64,000 bases of DNA from Citrobacter europaeus. GTDB taxonomy: Bacteria; Pseudomonadota; Gammaproteobacteria; Enterobacterales; Enterobacteriaceae. Made by a program: the position numbers and the translations under genes. The notes under the pieces were generated by a model, which was not told the origin of the DNA, ran no database searches, and saw only the letters and a list, made by a program, of their open reading frames with translations. This document shows positions 25,820 through 33,769 of this stretch, piece after piece. The stretch's first letter is position 1. Every line of letters begins with the position of its first letter. Location: contig CP083650.1 in assembly GCA_020099315.1 (NCBI GenBank), forward strand, positions 124,001 through 188,000, in the 5' to 3' direction.

Positions 25820-26134
25820 ACCCAAACTCCAGGAATATGAACATAAAACACCGTAGCCCATCATCAGATGAACCATATCGGCTAAATTTAAATTGTATGA
25901 TGAAACCAGGACTGCAATAAAATAACGTGTCTGAAATTAATTACAATGTTTGCGGGATTTTTCTTATGTACACAATTTTGTACGCAAGTGGAAACGTGCT
26001 ATTTGCGTATAAAAAAAAGCGCGGGGTGGTCCCGCGCAAAAAGGTATGACAATGTTATTGTTTTGCAGCAATACTCAGGAATTACTCAAGAATCACATGT
26101 CTACCTTAAACATCGGACTATCTATAAAGCGACA
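25820..26134. other. Intergenic region between adiY and adiA
   Basis: 315 bases, AT-rich, with the adiY promoter expected on the minus strand near 25830-25930 and the adiA terminator at 26011-26040. Nothing else is recognisable. Confidence 0.6.
26011..26040 (-). terminator. Factor-independent terminator of adiA
   Basis: Stem GCGCGGG (26019-26025) with CCCGCGC (26031-26037) and a 5-base loop; on the minus strand it is followed by eight T. It separates adiA from adiY. Confidence 0.9.
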
Positions 26135-28402
26135 TTATGCTTTCACGCACATGACGTGATAAACACCGTCAATAATTTCCGTTCCTTCGGTTTCATGTTC
26201 AAATCCAGGGAAGTGGTGGTCCCAGGACTGCAACGAACGTAGATAACTAATCTGCGGGCTATTGGCGTCGCCAAAGTTTTCCCCGGACAGCAGCATTGGA
26301 ATTCCCGGTGGGTAAGGAATCACGGAATTCGCCGCTATACGACCCGGCAGATTTTCAATGGCGACCATCTCAACGTTATCGCTGACTATCGCGTTATAGG
26401 CTTCACGCGGGGTGATGTCAGCAACAGGCAGGCCGGAGTAGGCCGCGTTGAGTCGGCTGCCAGGGTTGTTCTCTTTCAGCCAGGCAAACATGGTGTCGCC
26501 CAGATCGTGAATGCCCATACTGGCGTAAGTTTCAGGATGTTCCTCAACCAGTTCCGGCATCACCTGCGCCAGCGGTGTATTGGCATCGTAATGGTGTTTG
26601 AATGAGCACAGGGTGTTGATTAGCGTGCCCCATTTCCCACGAGTAATCCCCATTGAGAACAGGAACATAATCTGGAAATCAGTGGTTCGGGTCGGTACGA
26701 TACCGTGGCGGCCAAGCCAGGCGGTGACCAACGCTGCCGGTACGCCGCTCTCTTCCAGTTCGCCATCGTCGCCCATCCCCGGCGCCAGAATGCTGACTTT
26801 GATCGGGTCCAGCATGCTCCAGTTATCCGGCAGGTCTTTAAACCCGTGCCAGGATTCACCCGGACGCATCACCCAGCAGTTCTGGTCAGTGGTCAGGAGT
26901 TGGGTTGGCGCATCGGCAAAGTCATAGGTTTTGCCGGTCTGCGGATCGGTTACCACTTCTTTGTTCCACGGTTTGAAGAACCAGTCGCCTTCGGCGGTGA
27001 ATTCTTTATACAACCGTGCCATGGCCTGACGGAAATCGACCGCTTCGTCGATCACTTCCTGAGTCAGCGACAGACCGCTGTTGCCGTCCATCATGGAAAC
27101 CGCCACGTCGTTTGATGCGCAAATGGCATACAGCGGAGAGGTGGTGGCGTGCATCATGTACGCCTGGTTGAAGCGTGAGAAGTTCACGGCCCCACGACCT
27201 TCACGGACGTGAATGTAAGATGCCTGAGAGAGCGCATTCAGCAGTTTGTGGGTCGAGTGGGTGGCAAAAACGGTAGGACCGTTATGATCGCCCGGCGCGC
27301 CACGCATGGCGTAGTGATCGGCATAAATTGGGTTGAAGCGGGCATAGCCGTACCAGGCCTCATCGAAGTGGATGCGATCGCTGGTTTGCGCGAGCAGGTC
27401 CTGAGCCTCTTTGGCGTTATAACAAACACCGTCATAGGTACAGTTGGTCACCACGCTGTAAGACGGTTTTTGCCCGACTTTGCCTTTGGTCAGCGGGCTT
27501 TCGCTGATTTTTTTCTGTAACGTTTCAGGCTGCATTTCCTGCGGGTAGATAGGCCCGATAATGCCGTACCGGTTGCGGCTTGGCACCATGTACACCGGTT
27601 TTGCTCCGGTAAGGATTAGCCCCTGCTCAATAGATTTGTGGCAGTTACGATCCAGCACCACGACGTCGTTGTCGGTCATGCAAGCCTGCATAATGGTGCG
27701 GTTAGAGCCGGAAGTCCCGACCACAACGGACCAGGAGCGGTCAGCGCCAAACACGCGGGCGGCATATTTTTCGCTCTCGCCAAACGCGCCGGTGTGATCC
27801 AGCAGCGAGCCAAGGGATGCGCGTTCGATACCCATGTCGCTACGGAATAAATTTTCGCCGTAATAATCATGGTAAAAACGACCGGCCGGCGTTTTGGTGA
27901 ATCCGACGCCGCCCTGGTGGCCTGGCGCGGCCCAGGAGTATTCATGGATGTCGCCGTACTTCATCAGCGCGCTAAACAACGGCGGCAGAAGCTGCTGGCG
28001 GTAACGGGTCATCGCCGCAACGGCACGCCCGGCGATAAAGTCTGCGGTATCTTCCAGAATCCAGGCGAATTCATCGACAAGCTCCAGCAGGTCGCGATCC
28101 AGCGATGCGGTGGCTTTTTCGCGATCGCCCAGCAGGAAAACGGGAACGTTTTGCTGGCGCTCGTGGAGCTTGCCGATCAATTGCCTGACGTTCAGGTGCT
28201 CGTCTTGTTGTTCCATTTGATAGCTGAACATCAGGCAATCAATGGCTTCATTGGCGGCGAGGATTGCGTAACCATCGTCGAATGAGGTGGACTTAATGAC
28301 GGTAACATTTTGGCGGCTTAATGCGTCAGCCAGACGTTCGACAGCGCTACCGATCCAGGTGTCCTGATGCAGAAACTCACTTTCAACAATTAATACTTTC
28401 AT
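26135..28402 (-). CDS. adiA: AdiA, biodegradative arginine decarboxylase
   Basis: A 755-residue PLP enzyme of the fold-type I, Orn/Lys/Arg decarboxylase family. It converts arginine to agmatine and consumes a proton. A wing domain (residues 1-130) precedes the PLP domain with the Schiff-base lysine near 386 (THSTHKLLNA) and HFDEAWYGYARFNP just before it. Two ATG codons are adjacent at the start; I use the second, which gives the E. coli length. It is transcribed away from the melR side and followed by a strong terminator. Confidence 0.96.
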   Translation of the reverse strand: MKVLIVESEFLHQDTWIGSAVERLADALSRQNVTVIKSTSFDDGYAILAANEAIDCLMFSYQMEQQDEHLNVRQLIGKLHERQQNVPVFLLGDREKATASLDRDLLELVDEFAWILEDTADFIAGRAVAAMTRYRQQLLPPLFSALMKYGDIHEYSWAAPGHQGGVGFTKTPAGRFYHDYYGENLFRSDMGIERASLGSLLDHTGAFGESEKYAARVFGADRSWSVVVGTSGSNRTIMQACMTDNDVVVLDRNCHKSIEQGLILTGAKPVYMVPSRNRYGIIGPIYPQEMQPETLQKKISESPLTKGKVGQKPSYSVVTNCTYDGVCYNAKEAQDLLAQTSDRIHFDEAWYGYARFNPIYADHYAMRGAPGDHNGPTVFATHSTHKLLNALSQASYIHVREGRGAVNFSRFNQAYMMHATTSPLYAICASNDVAVSMMDGNSGLSLTQEVIDEAVDFRQAMARLYKEFTAEGDWFFKPWNKEVVTDPQTGKTYDFADAPTQLLTTDQNCWVMRPGESWHGFKDLPDNWSMLDPIKVSILAPGMGDDGELEESGVPAALVTAWLGRHGIVPTRTTDFQIMFLFSMGITRGKWGTLINTLCSFKHHYDANTPLAQVMPELVEEHPETYASMGIHDLGDTMFAWLKENNPGSRLNAAYSGLPVADITPREAYNAIVSDNVEMVAIENLPGRIAANSVIPYPPGIPMLLSGENFGDANSPQISYLRSLQSWDHHFPGFEHETEGTEIIDGVYHVMCVKA

Positions 28403-28639
28403 CATCTTTTACCCGGTTGTGGAAAGGTTGCAATTTATGGATTGCAGACACACCGTATGAATGTGACGCAGGCAAGTATTATCCTGACAAAATGAGCTGT
28501 AAAGCGGATGAAAAATAGGCTGATTTGTATTTAATTTGTTTTTAAACAATCGGTTATGTTCGCTTGTTGGCGGTTTTTCACCGCCGTTTATCGACAGGGG
28601 GAATATTTTTTTGGCTGATACTGATATTGGCGAATGATA

Positions 28640-29572
28640 TCAGCCAGCCATTGTTTGCCGACGCTGCTGGCTCAGTTTGCGGTACTGCTGCGGCGACATG
28701 CCGACAAATTTGCTGAAGGTGTCATAAAAACGGCTACTGGATCGGAATCCGGCGGTTAACGCAACGTCGAGAATGGTTTTATCGGTATCGCTAAGCAATG
28801 CGCGGACGTGATTGATGCGCATCGCTGTGATGTACTGCTTCATGGTGAGTTGCATCACGCGCTGGAAAATCCCCATTGCGTAGTTGGCGTTGAGCTTCAC
28901 GTGCTCCGCGACGTCGTTGATCGTGAGCGCCTGGTCGTAGTTATCGGCAATAAAACTCAGCATTTGGCTGACGTAAAACTGGGCGTGCCGGGACACGCTG
29001 TTTTTGTGTGTCCGCGAGGTTTTATTGACCAGGATAGGCTGCCAGCCGGAAAGGCTAAACCGCTTGAGCATCAGACCAATTTCATCAATGGCGAGCTGGC
29101 GAATTTGCTCGTTCGGGTTGCTCAGTTCCTGTTGCCAGCGCTGAACTTCAAAGGTGCTCAGCTGCTGCGACGCCAGCGATTTGATGACCATGCCATGAGT
29201 AACGTGGTTGATCAGTTCGCGATCCAGCGGCCAGGAGAGGAAAAGGTGCATCGGTAAATTGAAGATAGCCATGCTTTGGCAACTGCCTGGACGCGTGAGC
29301 TGATGCGGCGTACAGGCCCAGAATAGCGTGATGTGTCCCTGTTTTATCTGCACCACTTCGTTGTTGATAAGATACTCGACGTCGCCATCAAACGGCACAT
29401 TGATCTCCACCTGCCCATGCCAGTGGCTGGCAGGCATTGCATGCGGTGAGCGCAGCTCAATGTCCATCCGTTGATATTCTGAGTACAGCGACAATGGGCT
29501 GCGAGTTTGTTCTTCATCGCTACTGCACATGTGCGGATCGGGGGGAAGAGGCGATGTCGGTAATGTACTCAT
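28640..29572 (-). CDS. melR: MelR, AraC-family regulator of melibiose genes
   Basis: A 310-residue regulator with an N-terminal cupin-like sugar domain (MPASHWHGQVEINVPFDGDVEYL) and C-terminal AraC helix-turn-helix pair (LTINDVAEHVKLNANYAMGIF, ILDVALTAGFRSSSRFYDTF). It activates melAB with melibiose and CRP and represses its own gene. The N-terminus is about eight residues longer than in E. coli if ATG 29572 is used. It is divergent from melA across 269 bases. Confidence 0.94.
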   Translation of the reverse strand: MSTLPTSPLPPDPHMCSSDEEQTRSPLSLYSEYQRMDIELRSPHAMPASHWHGQVEINVPFDGDVEYLINNEVVQIKQGHITLFWACTPHQLTRPGSCQSMAIFNLPMHLFLSWPLDRELINHVTHGMVIKSLASQQLSTFEVQRWQQELSNPNEQIRQLAIDEIGLMLKRFSLSGWQPILVNKTSRTHKNSVSRHAQFYVSQMLSFIADNYDQALTINDVAEHVKLNANYAMGIFQRVMQLTMKQYITAMRINHVRALLSDTDKTILDVALTAGFRSSSRFYDTFSKFVGMSPQQYRKLSQQRRQTMAG

Positions 29573-29710
29573 GGTTGCTCCATTTCCTGAATTATCAGAA
29601 TCATGTCATTTGCTGCGCATTAAGGCTGAGAATCAGGACACAAATCGGACCGATATCATTGAGCATAGCGAGATTTTGGGACCGCATACTCTGCTTTTTG
29701 GGCAATTTTG

Positions 29711-29763
29711 TCCCATAAACTCAGATCCACTAGCGGGCAAAGAGGCGATCTGAGTTTATGGGA
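29711..29763. promoter_or_regulatory. Paired inverted MelR-type sites before melA
   Basis: A perfect 17-bp inverted repeat: TCCCATAAACTCAGATC (29711-29727) and GATCTGAGTTTATGGGA (29747-29763), centres 36 bases apart. E. coli melAB has two 18-bp MelR targets about 38 bases apart upstream of the promoter with CRP between. Here the 19-base spacer holds no clear CRP match. Confidence 0.7.
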
Positions 29764-29841
29764 ATGCTCGCCAGGGAAGTCGGAAGTTTTCAGCTATGCG
29801 CTGTGCCACCATGACTGTGTTCACTAATGTTCTGGAGAGTC

Positions 29842-31197
29842 ATGATGTCTGCACCCAAAATTACCTTTATCGGCGCCGGTTCCACGATTTTCGTCAAAAA
29901 TATCCTTGGAGACGTTTTTCATCGCGATGCGCTTAAATCTGCGCATGTCGCCCTGATGGACGTTAATCCTACTCGGCTGGAAGAGTCACACATTGTTGTG
30001 CGTAAGTTGATGGACTCAGCGGGCGCGTCCGGACGTATCACCTGCTACACCGATCAAAAAGCGGCATTACAGGACGCCGATTTTGTGGTGGTGGCTTTCC
30101 AGATCGGCGGTTATGAACCATGTACCGTCACCGATTTTGCTGTGTGTAAACGTCATGGTCTGGAGCAGACGATTGCCGACACGTTGGGGCCTGGCGGTAT
30201 TATGCGCGCACTGCGCACTATCCCGCATTTATGGCAGATTTGCGAGGACATGACCGAAGTTTGTCCGCAGGCTACCATGCTTAACTACGTTAACCCGATG
30301 GCGATGAACACCTGGGCAATGTATGCACGCTATCCGCATATTAAGCAGGTTGGACTGTGTCATTCGGTGCAGGGAACAGCGGAGGAGCTGGCCCGCGATT
30401 TGAACATCGACCCGGCCTCTTTGCGTTATCGCTGCGCCGGGATCAACCATATGGCGTTTTATCTGGAACTCGAGCGCAAAACGGCTGACGGTGCCTATGT
30501 GAATCTTTATCCGGAACTGCTGGCGGCTTATGAATCCGGTCAGGCGCCGAAACCGAATATTCACGGAAATACGCGTTGCCAGAACATTGTGCGCTATGAA
30601 ATGTTCAAAAAACTCGGCTATTTCGTCACCGAGTCGTCGGAGCATTTCGCCGAATATACGCCATGGTTTATCAAACCCGGGCGTGAGGATCTGATTGAGC
30701 GCTATAAGGTTCCACTGGATGAGTACCCAAAACGCTGCGTGGAACAGTTGGCGAACTGGAACAAAGAGCTGGAGGAGTACAAAACGGCGGCGCGAATCGA
30801 TATTAAACCGTCGCGCGAATATGCCAGCACTATCATGAACGCTATCTGGACCGGTGAACCGAGCGTGGTATACGGCAACGTTCGTAATGACCATTTGATC
30901 GATAACCTGCCGCAAGGCTGTTGTGTGGAGGTGGCTTGCCTGGTCGATGCGAATGGTATCCAGCCAACGAAGGTGGGTACTCTCCCGTCGCATTTGGCGG
31001 CTATGATGCAAACTAATATCAATGTTCAGACTCTGCTGACGGAAGCCATCCTGACAGAAAATCGCGATCGTGTTTATCACGCGGCGATGATGGATCCGCA
31101 TACCGCTGCGGTATTGGGGATTGAGGAGATTTATGCGCTGGTTGATGACCTGATCGCGTCTCACGGCGACTGGCTGCCGGCCTGGTTACACCGTTAA
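29842..31197 (+). CDS. melA: MelA, alpha-galactosidase (GH4 family)
   Basis: A 451-residue NAD- and manganese-dependent glycosidase that splits melibiose into galactose and glucose. The Rossmann start (KITFIGAGSTIFVKNIL), the GH4 stretch NYVNPMAMNTWA, and the metal residues in LCHSVQGT and CAGINHMAFY are clear. I use the first ATG of the ATGATG pair at 29842 (MMSAPK), the E. coli length; the frame extends five codons upstream. melB follows 92 bases later. Confidence 0.97.
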   Translation: MMSAPKITFIGAGSTIFVKNILGDVFHRDALKSAHVALMDVNPTRLEESHIVVRKLMDSAGASGRITCYTDQKAALQDADFVVVAFQIGGYEPCTVTDFAVCKRHGLEQTIADTLGPGGIMRALRTIPHLWQICEDMTEVCPQATMLNYVNPMAMNTWAMYARYPHIKQVGLCHSVQGTAEELARDLNIDPASLRYRCAGINHMAFYLELERKTADGAYVNLYPELLAAYESGQAPKPNIHGNTRCQNIVRYEMFKKLGYFVTESSEHFAEYTPWFIKPGREDLIERYKVPLDEYPKRCVEQLANWNKELEEYKTAARIDIKPSREYASTIMNAIWTGEPSVVYGNVRNDHLIDNLPQGCCVEVACLVDANGIQPTKVGTLPSHLAAMMQTNINVQTLLTEAILTENRDRVYHAAMMDPHTAAVLGIEEIYALVDDLIASHGDWLPAWLHR

Positions 31198-31289
31198 CAC
31201 ACAATCAAGCCGGGCAGAGCATCCGGCGTTTAACCTCTGACGTTTCCTCTTACAGAAGGCGGGCGCTGGTAACAGCGACCCGATACCCT

Positions 31290-32720
31290 ATGAGCATCTC
31301 TCTGACAACAAAACTCAGTTATGGATTTGGAGCGTTTGGTAAGGATTTCGCCATCGGTATCGTGTACATGTACCTGATGTATTACTACACCGACGTGGTG
31401 GGATTATCGGTAGGCGTCGTTGGAACGTTGTTCCTGGTGGCAAAAATATGGAATGCGTTTAACGATCCGGTGATGGGTTGGATAGTGAATGCTACCCGGT
31501 CGCGTTGGGGAAAATTTAAACCCTGGATCTTACTCGGCACGTTGGCGAACTCGTTGGTGCTGTTTTTGCTTTTTAGCGCACACCTGTTTGAGGGGACGGC
31601 GCAAATCGTATTTGTTTGTGTGACGTATATATTATGGGGGATGACTTACACCATTATGGATATTCCATTCTGGTCGCTGGTCCCCACCATTACGCTGGAT
31701 AAACGCGAGCGTGAACAACTGGTGCCGTTCCCCCGTTTCTTCGCCAGCCTTGCCGGGTTTGTCACCGCGGGCGTGACGCTGCCTTTTGTGAGCTATGTTG
31801 GCGGTGCCGATCGCGGCTTCGGTTTCCAGATGTTTACGTTGGTGCTGATTGCATTCTTCATCGCGTCGACGCTCGTCACATTACGCAACGTTCATGAAGT
31901 TTATTCCTCCGACAGCGAGGCAACGGCGGACAGCAGTCGTCTACCGCTAAAAACGATTCTCGGGCTGATTTACAAAAACGATCAGCTTTCATGCCTGTTA
32001 GGGATGGCGCTGGCTTACAATGTTGCGGCCAATATTATCACCGGATTTGCGATCTACTATTTTACCTATGTTATTGGCGATGCAGATCTTTTCCCGTATT
32101 ACCTGTCATATGCCGGCGCAGCGAATTTATTAACGCTGATCCTCTTCCCACGCCTGGCGAAAGCGCTTTCTCGTCGAATACTCTGGGCTGGCGCTTCTGT
32201 GATGCCTGTTTTGAGCGCAGGCGTATTGCTGATTATGGCTCTGGCGGAGTACCACAATACCTTCCTGATCGTTACCGCGGGGATTTTCCTGAATATCGGT
32301 ACTGCGCTTTTCTGGGTGTTGCAGGTCATTATGGTGGCGGACACCGTCGATTACGGTGAATACAAATTCAATATTCGCTGTGAGAGTATTGCCTATTCGG
32401 TTCAGACCATGGTGGTTAAAGGGGGATCAGCGTTTGCAGCATTCTTCATTGCAGTGGTACTTGGGCTGATTGGTTACGTACCCAATATGCCTCAATCAGC
32501 GGAAACAATCCTCGGAATGCAGTTCATTATGATTGTCCTGCCCACATTGTTTTTTATCGTCACACTGCTGCTCTATTTCCGTTTTTACCGACTTAACGGC
32601 GATACGCTGCGCAGGATCCAGATCCATTTATTGGATAAGTACCGTAAGGTGCCGCAGCACGATGAGCAACCGGATATCCCGGCTATTGCGGTAGCCGCTC
32701 CAGGCGATATGAAGGCGTAA
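31290..32720 (+). CDS. melB: MelB, melibiose:cation symporter with Asp55 replaced by Asn
   Basis: A 476-residue GPH-family symporter with twelve membrane segments, very similar to E. coli MelB. Asp19 in GKDFAIG and Asp59 in NDPVMGW are kept. Residue 55, an aspartate that binds Na+ and Li+ in E. coli and Salmonella MelB, is Asn here: codons 54-56 at 31449-31457 read TGG AAT GCG. Lys377-type residues (VKGGSAFAAFF) and the middle-loop motif are intact. The change suggests altered cation coupling, perhaps protons only; this is inference from published mutants. A SemiSWEET-like gene starts 2 bases after the stop. Confidence 0.95.
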   Translation: MSISLTTKLSYGFGAFGKDFAIGIVYMYLMYYYTDVVGLSVGVVGTLFLVAKIWNAFNDPVMGWIVNATRSRWGKFKPWILLGTLANSLVLFLLFSAHLFEGTAQIVFVCVTYILWGMTYTIMDIPFWSLVPTITLDKREREQLVPFPRFFASLAGFVTAGVTLPFVSYVGGADRGFGFQMFTLVLIAFFIASTLVTLRNVHEVYSSDSEATADSSRLPLKTILGLIYKNDQLSCLLGMALAYNVAANIITGFAIYYFTYVIGDADLFPYYLSYAGAANLLTLILFPRLAKALSRRILWAGASVMPVLSAGVLLIMALAEYHNTFLIVTAGIFLNIGTALFWVLQVIMVADTVDYGEYKFNIRCESIAYSVQTMVVKGGSAFAAFFIAVVLGLIGYVPNMPQSAETILGMQFIMIVLPTLFFIVTLLLYFRFYRLNGDTLRRIQIHLLDKYRKVPQHDEQPDIPAIAVAAPGDMKA

Positions 32721-32722
32721 CT

Positions 32723-32977
32723 ATGGAATGGCATTCGTGGATTGGGTATTTGGCAGCCTGCCTGACGACGCTCTCTTTCTTACCGCAAGCGATTAAGGTC
32801 ATTACCACCCGCAACACGCAGGGTATCTCCGGTTTAATGTATGTGATGTTTGTGTGTGGGCTGGTTTTGTGGCTGATTTACGGATTATTGATTGAAGATA
32901 CTGCCGTCAGCATGGCGAACTTTCTGACCCTGTTGTTCGCCTTGCCGATTCTGGTTATCAAATCTCGTAATGGGTAG
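32723..32977 (+). CDS. SemiSWEET-like PQ-loop sugar transporter
   Basis: An 84-residue membrane protein with three hydrophobic spans (about residues 6-24, 36-56, 63-80). The family marks are visible: FLPQAIKVITTRNTQGISGLMYVMF (PQ motif at 21-22) and GLVLWLIYG. Bacterial SemiSWEETs dimerise into a six-helix pore for sugars. The gene begins 2 bases after the melB stop and ends before yjdF, which faces it, so it is very likely the third cistron of the mel operon. It is absent from that place in E. coli K-12. Whether it moves melibiose, galactose or glucose cannot be told. Confidence 0.85.
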   Translation: MEWHSWIGYLAACLTTLSFLPQAIKVITTRNTQGISGLMYVMFVCGLVLWLIYGLLIEDTAVSMANFLTLLFALPILVIKSRNG

Positions 32978-33003
32978 GGCAGACTGCCGGATAAGCGTGA
33001 GCG

Positions 33004-33621
33004 CTATCCGGCAGTTTTTAACTGTCTGTTGTGCCAGCCAGCCAATAACAGCACCGTTGTCAATGCGCCGAGCAGAGCGCAGAACATATCTGACTGGGTA
33101 TCCCACGGGTCGCCCTGCGTACCAAGAAAATCATCCGCCCCCTGGCCCATTGCCAGCGCCGCCCACCATTCGATCAGTTCATACATTGCGCTAATCGCCA
33201 GCGCTACGCAGCAGACCAAAAATGCCAGCATTTTTCGGCCACGAACAATACTACCGCGCACTAAGATCTCTCTTGCCGTCAGGGCAGGCACCAGCCCCTG
33301 GAAGAAGTGACCCAGCTTGTCATAGGGGTTACGACTGAGATCCAGCCATTCCTGAACCTGAAAACCGACGGGAACTTTAGCGTAGGTATACATACCGCCG
33401 ACCATCAGAATGATGGCGTGCAAGAAAATGAGCGTGTAGAGCAACGGCGTCAGCGGGTAGCGCTTAACGGTCACCAGCAGCAACGGGACAACAATAATGA
33501 CCGGCGTGACTTCCATCAGCCAGGTTATTTTCTCCGAGGCGGAGATTCCGGTGTAGATAAGAATCAACGCCAGGAACAGCGCGCCAGAGTACAAAATTGT
33601 GGGGTTCAGTGTGCGGAGCAT
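33004..33621 (-). CDS. yjdF: YjdF family inner-membrane protein (DUF2238)
   Basis: A 205-residue protein with about six hydrophobic segments and the conserved stretch SRNPYDKLGHFFQGLVPAL plus MYELIEWWAA, MGQGADDFLGTQGD. Function is unknown. I start at ATG 33621 (MLRTLNPTILY) by comparison with E. coli; the frame is open to 33678. It is downstream of fumB on the same strand but a large hairpin lies between. Confidence 0.9.
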   Translation of the reverse strand: MLRTLNPTILYSGALFLALILIYTGISASEKITWLMEVTPVIIVVPLLLVTVKRYPLTPLLYTLIFLHAIILMVGGMYTYAKVPVGFQVQEWLDLSRNPYDKLGHFFQGLVPALTAREILVRGSIVRGRKMLAFLVCCVALAISAMYELIEWWAALAMGQGADDFLGTQGDPWDTQSDMFCALLGALTTVLLLAGWHNRQLKTAG

Positions 33622-33703
33622 TGCGAATTCACAAGTAATGGAAAAGGTTACTATTCCCTGTGAGCGGTAAAAATTCAACGCCAGTAAATGGGGGGATAAA
33701 GTT

Positions 33704-33762
33704 GGCCCGGGGGGATCACTGGACTGACGCCAAAAAAACAGGTGTCAGTCCAGTGCCGGGCC
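33704..33762 (-). terminator. Large hairpin between fumB and yjdF
   Basis: Nested inverted repeats: GGCCCGG (33704-33710) with CCGGGCC (33756-33762) and CACTGGACTGAC (33717-33728) with GTCAGTCCAGTG (33744-33755), with inner pairs closing on a loop that holds seven A (seven T on the minus strand). It starts 7 bases after the fumB stop and probably ends or protects the fumB message. The T-run is in the loop, not behind the stem, which is unusual for a terminator. Confidence 0.65.
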
Positions 33763-33769
33763 GAATGGG

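Noticed and set aside
30229..31164. 311-codon open frame on the minus strand
   Set aside because: Antisense shadow of melA.
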